Notes under the pieces: generated by a model
What the model was told of the DNA's origin: nothing
Seen by the model: the letters and a program-made list of their open reading frames with translations, nothing else
The model's database searches: none
Program-made: the position numbers and the translations under genes
Origin: JAVBOW01 sp031549495
Lineage (GTDB): Bacteria; Bacteroidota; Bacteroidia; Bacteroidales; Rikenellaceae
DNA: 64,000 bases
NCBI GenBank assembly: GCA_031549495.1
Contig: JAVBPS010000007.1
Location: 65,359-129,358 of the forward strand
Reading direction: 5' to 3'
Part shown: positions 9,550 to 17,395 of the stretch, piece after piece
How positions within the stretch are numbered: position 1 is the stretch's first letter
Layout of the letters: each line of letters opens with the position of its first letter

Positions 9550-9594
9550 TGACACCATCAGGACTCAAACCTGAAACCTGCTGATCCTTAGTCA
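9550..9594 (-). pseudogene. tRNA-Arg 3' fragment
   Basis: On the minus strand this 45-nt piece keeps the anticodon 3' side, variable loop, T arm (TCAGG TTTGAGT CCTGA) and acceptor strand TGGTGTC with its discriminator A. The D arm and 5' acceptor strand are absent, so it cannot fold as a tRNA. The base change at 9588 turns the ACG anticodon position into AAG, as expected without selection. Confidence 0.75.
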
Positions 9595-9829
9595 AACGAT
9601 TTGGATGTTCTTTGATTTTCGCCGGGTTTCGTTATGCTTCTAAGGGCGTTAAAATCAACGATAAATATAAGAACGTTTTTCTGCTTGTTTCGTTGGTTGT
9701 CTCAAAACTCCGTATTTGTGTGCAAATTGTGTGTGCGATTTTGCCATCGCGTATGAAGATAGATGAGTTCTGAAAACGTAACATAAGGGGCGGATTGTAT
9801 CAATAAAGATGGGCTGATTCTAACGCTGG
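9595..9829. other. Gene-free, AT-richer junction segment
   Basis: Between the left repeat and the first island gene there is no frame longer than about 30 codons. Its composition is more AT-rich than the flanking genes. Apart from the tandem repeat at 9716-9740 I see no hairpin or promoter. It may be the remains of the recombination module of the island. Confidence 0.4.
9716..9740 (+). repeat. TTGTGTGCAAAT-type tandem repeat near left junction
   Basis: Two imperfect copies of TTGTGTGCAAAT lie head to tail here. A similar pair occurs at 58234-58258 just inside the right repeat; the first 18 bases of the two sites differ at two positions. Paired repeats near both ends resemble arm-type binding sites of tyrosine integrases, but with no integrase gene this is speculative. 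Confidence 0.35.
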
Positions 9830-11260
9830 TTATTTTACATCATCCCAAGTGTCGCTACGAAAGGGGAAAGCCGGCAAGCCGAAGGTGTCCGTAAGGTTTG
9901 CGCCGGGGTAATAATTCAGGAATGCGTAACGGATAGCCACGGGTTGTGCTACTTGTCCGCACTTGACGACTATTTCGTTGCGGTTCTCTTTGGTGATCTG
10001 TGCTTCGGCCTGGTGGAATACCCGGTCGCTGCCCGCCAGTTCGAACCCGAGGATGGGGGCATAGGCCGGATGCAGGCCCACAGCGGCTTTGAATCGGACT
10101 TTGGCCTCCCCTTCGCCGAAAAGGAATTCCTCGGGCATGGGCTCCGAACAGGGCAACGTTTCCGCTACCCCGTACGTGCGCACCAGTGCGAGCGCCGCCA
10201 GCCGCGATCCCACCACATCTTTGCGGGCGGGATGGATGCATTGCTCCTCGCCCACGTCGGTCGTGGGCGCAATCCCCGAGAAGGGGATTGTCTTCTGTGC
10301 CTTCAATTGTGCTTCGACCAGCAGCGGGATTGACGTGGCCCGCTGGCCCGCCGTCCCGAAAGGGGCGATCTGTACGTAATAGAACGGCATATCCTGTCCG
10401 TCCCAATCGCGCCGCCAGAGCGCGGCGAGCTCTTCCATCATCTGTGCGTAGATCCTGTATCCGGCCAGGTTGCCCTCGCCCTGGTACCAGAGGAATCCCC
10501 GGGCCGCATAGCCCCGGATGGGGCAGATCATGCCGTTGTAGAGCAACCCGAGCCTGAGCTGGGTCTTCAGGTCGGGCGAGGTTGCCGCCTGAGGATTGAA
10601 CCCTTCCACCCGCGCGGCCGTCGCCGGGTCGATCCACGCCTCGATGCGCGAACCGCCCCAGGCGCTCACCACGATCCCTACCGGCACGCCGAGCGTTTCG
10701 GTAAGCGTGCGGGCGAAGTAGTAAGCAGCCGCACTCGTCGTCCATACCGACTCGGGCGAGGCGCATTCCCACGTGCCCCCGACCTCCGCGGCCGGTGCGT
10801 CGGCGGCCACATTGGGGACTTTCATGATCCGGATCCGGTCTTTCCACGTTCCCGCGCCGAGCAATTCCCCGTAAGCCCCGTGTACGGGCTGCGAACGAAA
10901 GCCGCGCATGGGCATTTCCATGTTGGACTGCCCGGAGCATATCCAGACCTCTCCCGCCATTACGTTGCGCAGGGTAAGGGGTTCCCCGTCGCTGAACGTG
11001 ATCGCATAGGGTCCCCCGGCGTCGGGTGTCGCCACCCGGACTGCCCAGCGGCCATCCTGTCCGGCCGTTGCGTCGTATTTCCGCCCGTCCCAGCCTGTGG
11101 CGACGGTTACTTTCGCACCCACGGCGGCCCAACCCCAAAGGGCGGCCTGCGCGTTGCGTTGCAGCACCATGTGTTCGCCGATGATCCCCGGCAGGCGGAC
11201 TTTCGCCCCGGCGGCCAATGCGGTCGCCAACAACAGGACGGTAAGGAAATTTTTGCTCAC
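9830..11260 (-). CDS. Sialate O-acetylesterase-family esterase (PUL1)
   Basis: This secreted esterase has about 476 residues. It is a SASA/SGNH-type protein with the GQSNMEMPM block (catalytic Ser112), a WYQGEGN motif near the middle and a C-terminal catalytic His region (CIHPARKDVVG). It should remove O-acetyl groups from sugars. I chose the GTG at 11260 because it gives a clean signal peptide (SKNFLTVLLLATALAAGA) and lies 7 bp after the previous stop; starts further upstream overlap the preceding gene and add an arginine-rich, non-signal extension. It is the last gene of the leftward PUL1 operon. A second member of the family is in PUL2 (51905-53356), so both loci may meet acetylated glycans. 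Despite the family name, sialic acid need not be the substrate. Confidence 0.85.
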   Translation of the reverse strand: MSKNFLTVLLLATALAAGAKVRLPGIIGEHMVLQRNAQAALWGWAAVGAKVTVATGWDGRKYDATAGQDGRWAVRVATPDAGGPYAITFSDGEPLTLRNVMAGEVWICSGQSNMEMPMRGFRSQPVHGAYGELLGAGTWKDRIRIMKVPNVAADAPAAEVGGTWECASPESVWTTSAAAYYFARTLTETLGVPVGIVVSAWGGSRIEAWIDPATAARVEGFNPQAATSPDLKTQLRLGLLYNGMICPIRGYAARGFLWYQGEGNLAGYRIYAQMMEELAALWRRDWDGQDMPFYYVQIAPFGTAGQRATSIPLLVEAQLKAQKTIPFSGIAPTTDVGEEQCIHPARKDVVGSRLAALALVRTYGVAETLPCSEPMPEEFLFGEGEAKVRFKAAVGLHPAYAPILGFELAGSDRVFHQAEAQITKENRNEIVVKCGQVAQPVAIRYAFLNYYPGANLTDTFGLPAFPFRSDTWDDVK

Positions 11261-11267
11261 GGGCTGG

Positions 11268-14200
11268 TTATTTAACGGTGTAAACAGGCATTTCCAGCGT
11301 ATAGCTTTTCGGCAGCGGCTTCCCGTCGCGCAGTAATTTGAGTTCCAGCGTGGCCGCCTTCGTGGCGTCCGCCCGGATAAAGGTAAATTCATATGGATAC
11401 GCATCGATCGTTTTAGCCTCCCCACCCACGAGCGACAACGAAGCGGAAAGCCCTTCCACCGGCCCTGTACCCAGGTAGCCGTAGAACGAATCCCATCCGA
11501 ACGGCGAGCGGATGCGGAAGAGGTAGAAATTCCCGAGCCCGTCGGGCAGAGCCACCTTTACGAAACCGTCCCGCACGGGCGGCAGCGGTTCCGTTTTCTT
11601 TTGCGTCGCCACCGGCAGGGCCACCACCTGCATGCCCCGTCCCGGAATGGAGAGCCGCAGTACCCTGTCCTGTCCCGGGACGGTTGAGGTTTTCTTATCC
11701 GTAACGCTTTGGTAAAGCGTGGCCTGTTTGCCGTTCCATTGTACTTCGTCCCCAATGCGCAGGTTGTAATCCACGCGCAGCGAATCCTCGTTCATGAGCA
11801 CCACCAGGAACGTGTCGCCCGAGCGGCCGCTGATGTAGTTGATCTCCGGGCGGTCGGGCACCACGAGCCCCCGCTTGATCCACAATTTCACATTCTTATA
11901 CCCCAGGATGTTGCCCGCACCCACGCCGTAGACCCGGTTGTTGAACCAGACGAACCCTTCCTGTTTGGAGTAGGGAAAATCGATCCTGCCGCCTGAGCGT
12001 TGGATGGCCTCGGTGATCACGAAATCCCAGGTAAAGGCGAGGTGGGGCGGGATATGGTGGTAATAGATACCGCTGATATCCGGACCCTTGAGCGGAAAAC
12101 CCCGGTGCGAGGTAATGTCGCTGAACACCGTGGCGTAATAGCCCGGATAGTTCGTGAAGCGCCCGATGACAGCGTTGCGGGCGTAGATTTCGAAGATCGG
12201 GCGGGGTTCGTATTGGTAGAGTTTGAGCAGGTGGGGTGCCCAGCTCGACATGTAGACGTTCTTCAACTGCCCTGACGCGCTGAAATAGGTGAACGGCTGT
12301 TCGAATCCCAGTCCTACGGGCGAGACGAGCGACTCAGGCACATCGTGCACCTGCACCTCCCCCGGCTTGACGGGATACCCGAGACGGTATTTTTCCATCC
12401 CTTTCCACCATAGGTGGGGAGTTGATTTCGGGTCGGCCACCCCGGCGTTGACCTGCTGCGTTTTGTTCTCCACCTGCGGATAGCTCCGCACCCCGGCGAT
12501 GGTCTGGTAGGCCGATTTGACGGCCGCGTCGAGGAACGTCTTGTCCTTCGTGACCTCGTAAATATCGAGCAGTTGCCACCATTGCGGATAGAACGAGACG
12601 TTGTAGAACGCCGATATGAGTTGCTGCTTGGTGCTCGTCCCGTAAACCTCCTTGTCGATGTAGGCTTTCGCCTTTTTGACCGCCGAGTCGAGCCATTTCT
12701 TCTCGCCCGTCAGGCGGTAGGCGCCCATCTCGTTGACCCAGGAAAGGGTGCTCGATGAGAACGCCTTCCCGGTGCGGGGCACCCCGCCGGGCATCGTCAG
12801 CTCGTAGAACCATTGGTTCGCCCCGCCGAGCAGTTTGTGCAATCCTTCGTAATAGGGAGTCCCGAATTGCGAGTCGTAGGGGCCCAGTTCGAGGGTTTTG
12901 ACCTGCGCGAGAAACCGCTCGCCTTCGCCCTTGAGCGCATAGCGGTAGCCGTAGCGAGAGAGGGTGTACTCGATGGTGGGAAGCGCGCGGCGGATATAGA
13001 AATCCTCGTCCTGCATGAGCACCGCCGATTCCACGATGGCCAACGGGGCGCTCTGCCCGCCCGTCGGGGCGAGTATGGGATGGGCTTCGATATCGTAGAA
13101 CGCTTTCAGCTTGGGGTCGTAGCCGCTGTGCTCATCGTCGTTGATCAGGTCGGTCATGTTCAGGGCCGCCTCGGTGAGGGACGCTTCTTTTTGCCCCCGG
13201 TAGTCCCGCACACGGAATATATGGGTCGACACGTAGTCCAATGCCGACTCTGCTCCCTCCCCGTTAATGCCTATCTCGAATACCCGCTCCAACTGCTGCC
13301 CTTTGCTCAATTTCGAATCGGCAAGGCCGAGCACCGGCGAGAAGGCCACGGGTTGGATGCCGCCCGCGGCGTTGAGGATCGAAAAGCCAAAACGCGATTC
13401 GCGCGCCGAGCCCCATTGCAGCGGATACATGCCGATCGCCCCGGCAACGTAGCCCGTCCCCGCGGTGCTTTCGACTATCGCAACTTGTTGGGTGACCAGC
13501 GCCCCGGGTTGCATGGCCACCTGCTCCGGGACGCGTTGCGCCTGGATCATTGGCGGCAACAACACTTGGCGCATCTTTTCGCGCGGGGTGGGGGTAAAGG
13601 CATCGAAAGCGAAGCTGTAACACCCTTCGCGATCTGCCTTGCACGACAGCGTGACGGTCATGTGTCCGGCCCCGGGTGCGGCTTCCCAGACCGATGACAC
13701 GGTCTGTCCGCCGACGGCCGAAAGAATAGCTTCCACCCGGCCGGCGGCGCTCTTTTTTGCTGAAATGACCGTGCAGGGTGAATAATTCCCCGCATAATAG
13801 GGATTCTGCGCGTCATGCGTGTCGACGAAACGTTTTTCCCCGCCGCTCCACCGGATTGTGCTGTTGGCTACCGAATTGTTCCAGTAGGGCAGGAAGGCGG
13901 TGAAGGTGATCTGCGGGTCGGGCGAGAAGAGCAGCCCGAGGGTATGGTCTGCCCGCTGCGGGTCGGGGCTCAGCCACGCGTCGCCCTTGCGGTATTCGGT
14001 CTTTATGTATATTTTCCCGTCCGCTTCCAGAAAACGGGTGCGGATGCGGCCATTCTCCGCACAAGCAAGTTCAGTGTATTTTGCCGGGAGGGTTTGTATG
14101 CGGGACGCGACCGCCGGGGGCGATTGCACGGCCATCGTTTTGGGTTTGACCAGGTATTTGCCGAACCCTTCGAGGGAAATGGCGTTCGGGTTCATTTCTG

Positions 14201-14666
14201 TGTCTGAGGTAAGCAGTACGGCATCTACGCGCGCATAGTTTGTATTCTCGTCCCGCAGGGCAAGCATCGTCTCCCCGGCCGCAAGCTGCACCTGCCCGGC
14301 GCGCTCCCACCGGAAACCCTCCTGTCCGTGACAGCCCAGCACCGTTTCCAACGCTTTGTCGTTGACCGCCACCCGGAACAGGCGCGTGCCCGGCTGGGCG
14401 GTGGGGTAGTCCCTCCCCCGGGCCCAGACCGCGTAGGTGCCTGCCTGCTCCACGTCGACGACGGTAAAGGCGTCCTGTGCCCTGACCCCCGACGTTTCGC
14501 CGATCACAGAGAGGTATTTCCCGCCTGAAGCGAGGAACGGGTCGCCTTTCTCGCCCCAGCCTCCTTTGAACTGGAAATCCTCGGCTTCGACGATGTAGGT
14601 TTTCTGCGCGCTGAGCGTGGTCACCGCCAGCAGGGCTGGCAACAGGAATAACAATCGGGTCTTCAT
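11268..14666 (-). CDS. Large secreted protein, N-terminal CBM-like domain plus helical-barrel-like region; family not recognised
   Basis: This 1132-residue protein has a signal peptide (MKTRLLFLLPALLAVTTLSA). Residues about 22-155 look like a CBM6/35 or golvesin-type beta-sandwich (IVEAEDF, AGTYAVWARGRDY, YARVDAVLL). The rest has patterns of an alpha/alpha-toroid enzyme (NQWFYEL, GAYRLTGEKKWLDSAVKKAKAY) and a C-terminal beta domain. It is clearly related to its neighbour at 14671-17388: both have an acidic NMxDxxxxDExxG segment and an R(F/Y)xN(F/Y)PGY segment followed by a YYHHIPPHLA / YNNHIWPQIA block. Position in a PUL suggests a polysaccharide lyase or glycosidase, but I cannot assign a family or catalytic residues. 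Confidence 0.8.
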   Translation of the reverse strand: MKTRLLFLLPALLAVTTLSAQKTYIVEAEDFQFKGGWGEKGDPFLASGGKYLSVIGETSGVRAQDAFTVVDVEQAGTYAVWARGRDYPTAQPGTRLFRVAVNDKALETVLGCHGQEGFRWERAGQVQLAAGETMLALRDENTNYARVDAVLLTSDTEMNPNAISLEGFGKYLVKPKTMAVQSPPAVASRIQTLPAKYTELACAENGRIRTRFLEADGKIYIKTEYRKGDAWLSPDPQRADHTLGLLFSPDPQITFTAFLPYWNNSVANSTIRWSGGEKRFVDTHDAQNPYYAGNYSPCTVISAKKSAAGRVEAILSAVGGQTVSSVWEAAPGAGHMTVTLSCKADREGCYSFAFDAFTPTPREKMRQVLLPPMIQAQRVPEQVAMQPGALVTQQVAIVESTAGTGYVAGAIGMYPLQWGSARESRFGFSILNAAGGIQPVAFSPVLGLADSKLSKGQQLERVFEIGINGEGAESALDYVSTHIFRVRDYRGQKEASLTEAALNMTDLINDDEHSGYDPKLKAFYDIEAHPILAPTGGQSAPLAIVESAVLMQDEDFYIRRALPTIEYTLSRYGYRYALKGEGERFLAQVKTLELGPYDSQFGTPYYEGLHKLLGGANQWFYELTMPGGVPRTGKAFSSSTLSWVNEMGAYRLTGEKKWLDSAVKKAKAYIDKEVYGTSTKQQLISAFYNVSFYPQWWQLLDIYEVTKDKTFLDAAVKSAYQTIAGVRSYPQVENKTQQVNAGVADPKSTPHLWWKGMEKYRLGYPVKPGEVQVHDVPESLVSPVGLGFEQPFTYFSASGQLKNVYMSSWAPHLLKLYQYEPRPIFEIYARNAVIGRFTNYPGYYATVFSDITSHRGFPLKGPDISGIYYHHIPPHLAFTWDFVITEAIQRSGGRIDFPYSKQEGFVWFNNRVYGVGAGNILGYKNVKLWIKRGLVVPDRPEINYISGRSGDTFLVVLMNEDSLRVDYNLRIGDEVQWNGKQATLYQSVTDKKTSTVPGQDRVLRLSIPGRGMQVVALPVATQKKTEPLPPVRDGFVKVALPDGLGNFYLFRIRSPFGWDSFYGYLGTGPVEGLSASLSLVGGEAKTIDAYPYEFTFIRADATKAATLELKLLRDGKPLPKSYTLEMPVYTVK

Positions 14667-14670
14667 ATGC

Positions 14671-17388
14671 TTACAATTTTGAGATTTCGGTGGTGTAGGT
14701 CTCTCGGCCGGGCGCCGACAGCGTGACGCTGAACTCCACGCCTGCGGCCTGTGGGGGCAGCACGACGGTATGTTCGTACGGGAAATCCGTTTTTTCGGCC
14801 GAGAACCAATCCCCCTTTCCGTCGAAACGATATTGCAGGCGCATCGCTGCCGCGTCCCGGGTGCGCAGCCAGAGATAGAGGCTGCGGTTTACCGCAGGGC
14901 CGAACATCGTCGAAACGACCTCTCCGTAAGGTGTCTCGAATATTTTATAGCCGTTCTGCGGTTGGGGTGCGCCATAAATGCGGTGCTGGAACGCGGTCAC
15001 GGGGTTAAGCCCCTCGATGGCCACGGCGGTGATCCCTTTTCCCGTTACCGGCAGGGCGATCCGGCCTGCGTTCATCGTGCGCACGGGCTCCGGTGCATTG
15101 TCCCGCCAGACGCGCACGCGGTAGTCGCGCGAAGGATCGAGATCCGTGAGCCACGGGTCGATGCTGATCTCCGCCTCCACCCCGTCCTGCGACTGGTTCA
15201 GCAGACAGAGGTACAGATTCCCGTTCCCGTAACCGGCCAGGTAGTTGAGTTGTTCATGCCCCGTTTCGACCAACTGGCGCGGCATGTAGAGTTTTACGTT
15301 TTTATCGCCGTAGAATTCGCCCGGCGCATGGCCGTAGACATTGCTTTTCAGGTAGGCATACGCCGGCACGAAGAGCGCCGGAAAGCGGACGCGCCTCCCG
15401 GAGCAGGCCCAGGCGTCCGTGACCAGGTAATCGTACAGCAGGGCGATCTGCGGCCAGATATGGTTGTTGTAGAAAGTCCCGTGCAGCGAGGGGTTGAGCG
15501 GGAAGTCCGGACGGTGCGGTGCGGTCGTGTAAGCCGAGCCGTACGAATAACCGGGGAAATTCGCATAGCGTCCCACTACGGCCGAGCGCGCCACGTCGCG
15601 GTAAAACCCGTCGCCCGTATGTTGCGCCAGGCGTAACAGGTGAGCGGCGAAATGGGCCAGGTAGATGGCCGGGTTGTGGTTGAACGTATTGGACGCCTCG
15701 GGCGTCAGACCCACTTGCGAGAGTGTCCAGGCGGGGATTTCCCGCCCCTCCGCCGTCACATTACCCTTGGGTATCCGCGGACTGAACCACACGAAGCGGC
15801 AGAATGCCCGCGCCCCCGTCTCGGCCGCGTCGAGGAAACGCCGCTCGCCCGAAACTTCATAAAGGTGCAGCAGTTCGATCCATGCCGGGACGTAATCCGT
15901 ACAGAATTGCGAGGTCAGATCGCCGCTCGACAGCGTCCCCTTGTTATCTACTCCCGCCATCGAAAAATCCTTCTGCGGGGCCGACATCCGCCAGGCTATA
16001 TAATCGTCCGCCCCGGCTATTGCTTGGCGTAGATACGTTTCCCCGCCGCCCATTTCGTAGAGCCCCAGCAGGTCTTGCCATGAGTCCCCGCGACTTTCCG
16101 TATTCAGGTTGAGTACCCGCGCGGAGTCCTGCATCTGTCGGGCGAAACGCGCCAGCAGCGGGGTATTACCCCCGAAAAAAGCGTCCATCGCCCCGAGTTC
16201 CGCCACCTCGACCCCCGGGCCGGACATCCGGCCCGAAGCGTTCTGCCCCCGGACGTTGTCATAGACCGTGAACAGGAACCGCTCGCGCGACAGATTGAAC
16301 TCGGCCATCGGCCGGCCGCGGCGCGCGTACACGTCTTCCTGATCGGTGACCAGGGCCACCGAGAGCGGATGCAGCGCCGAGACGTTCTTCACCGTGAGCG
16401 ACACGTCTTTCGCATAGTCGAACCCCCTGAGCACGGGATTCCACCCCGTCAGCTCATCGTTCATGGCGAAATCGACCATGTTTTCCAGCGTACGGTTCAG
16501 GTTGCATCCCACGTTGCTGCGGTAGTCGCTAAAAGCGAACAGTTCCCGCACGATGCGGCGGTGCACCCCGTCTATATTTTCCCCGGAAGCGAGCACGATG
16601 GCCGAAAAACGAAACGTTTCCCCCGCCCCGAAATGCGAATCCCGGTTCCCGAGCACCGGGGCAAAGAGCGAGGGGCAGGCCATCGATTGCGGATCGCGCA
16701 CCGTCACCCCGAAACGGATATTCCCCTCGCGCAATTTCGGCAGCCGGTAGGGCAACATCCCGGGATCGGCCGCCAACCCGTAGGTCAGCCCCGCGCTGCG
16801 CACGAGCACCGCCGAGGCCGGGCACATCTCCTCGGTGGAGAGGTAGGGCGCTTCGGGGAAACGCAATTCATTCCAGATCCACGGCTGCCACAGCTCCTGC
16901 AACGCCGCAGGCTCCACCGCGGGCATGCCCGTGAAACCCACGGAGAACCAGCCCGCCCTGCGCGCCGTGAAAGCGTAATCCACCACCGGGCGGGAATCTT
17001 TCATGTAAACCCTCGCTTCCAGTAGAAAAAGGGCGTCCGCCCTGAATTTCCAGACCACCGTATCCCCGCGCAGGGCAGCCGAAGCGAACACCGGCGAAAA
17101 ATTCTTCCCCGCGGCGAAATAATCGACCGTCACATTTTCCCCGTCCAGCCGCCACGCAGGCAGCGTCACCCCGTCGGCATACTCGGGACTGTACTTGCGG
17201 TAATGCAGCTCCGGATCGTCCGCCCGGTAAAGGATGGTGAAATGCGGCGTGAGCGAAAGCGCCTGGCTGCCGTCCGCGGACCGGTATTCCACCCGCCCCT
17301 TTTCCCGGAGCCGGAGTTGCGGGTCGCCATGCGCCGCGGCGCAGACCGAAATAGATAACAACAGCAGGATGTAGAATCTCAATGTCAT
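14671..17388 (-). CDS. Large secreted protein, paralogue of downstream neighbour; family not recognised
   Basis: This 905-residue protein has a signal peptide (MTLRFYILLLLSISVCAAA). It lacks the N-terminal CBM-like domain of the 1132-residue neighbour but shares the core: NMVDFAMNDELTGWNP, VGRYANFPGY (about residue 600), YNNHIWPQIALLYDYLVTDA, KNVKLYMPRQLVETGHEQLNY. The middle alternates helices typical of an alpha/alpha-toroid, with a beta-rich N-terminal domain and C-terminal Ig-like strands. The gene is 4 bp from the next one and 7 bp from the GH97 before it, so it is inside the operon. Two diverged copies next to each other suggest enzymes for related linkages of one glycan. Function is unknown. 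Confidence 0.8.
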   Translation of the reverse strand: MTLRFYILLLLSISVCAAAHGDPQLRLREKGRVEYRSADGSQALSLTPHFTILYRADDPELHYRKYSPEYADGVTLPAWRLDGENVTVDYFAAGKNFSPVFASAALRGDTVVWKFRADALFLLEARVYMKDSRPVVDYAFTARRAGWFSVGFTGMPAVEPAALQELWQPWIWNELRFPEAPYLSTEEMCPASAVLVRSAGLTYGLAADPGMLPYRLPKLREGNIRFGVTVRDPQSMACPSLFAPVLGNRDSHFGAGETFRFSAIVLASGENIDGVHRRIVRELFAFSDYRSNVGCNLNRTLENMVDFAMNDELTGWNPVLRGFDYAKDVSLTVKNVSALHPLSVALVTDQEDVYARRGRPMAEFNLSRERFLFTVYDNVRGQNASGRMSGPGVEVAELGAMDAFFGGNTPLLARFARQMQDSARVLNLNTESRGDSWQDLLGLYEMGGGETYLRQAIAGADDYIAWRMSAPQKDFSMAGVDNKGTLSSGDLTSQFCTDYVPAWIELLHLYEVSGERRFLDAAETGARAFCRFVWFSPRIPKGNVTAEGREIPAWTLSQVGLTPEASNTFNHNPAIYLAHFAAHLLRLAQHTGDGFYRDVARSAVVGRYANFPGYSYGSAYTTAPHRPDFPLNPSLHGTFYNNHIWPQIALLYDYLVTDAWACSGRRVRFPALFVPAYAYLKSNVYGHAPGEFYGDKNVKLYMPRQLVETGHEQLNYLAGYGNGNLYLCLLNQSQDGVEAEISIDPWLTDLDPSRDYRVRVWRDNAPEPVRTMNAGRIALPVTGKGITAVAIEGLNPVTAFQHRIYGAPQPQNGYKIFETPYGEVVSTMFGPAVNRSLYLWLRTRDAAAMRLQYRFDGKGDWFSAEKTDFPYEHTVVLPPQAAGVEFSVTLSAPGRETYTTEISKL

Positions 17389-17395
17389 GATACCA

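Larger units (their letters stand above)
9510..9594 (+). repeat. Left direct repeat, att-like copy of tRNA-Arg 3' end
   Basis: The sequence matches 58267-58351 in the same orientation and length, differing at 9521, 9522, 9525, 9580 and 9588. It covers the tRNA terminator hairpin, the discriminator base, the 3' acceptor strand, the whole T arm, the variable loop and part of the anticodon arm. The 54-bp identical stretch 9526-9579 is the likely crossover core. Confidence 0.7.

Noticed and set aside
9595..9829. A hidden integrase fragment beside the left repeat
   Set aside because: All six frames are broken within about 30 codons and none shows a recognisable recombinase motif.
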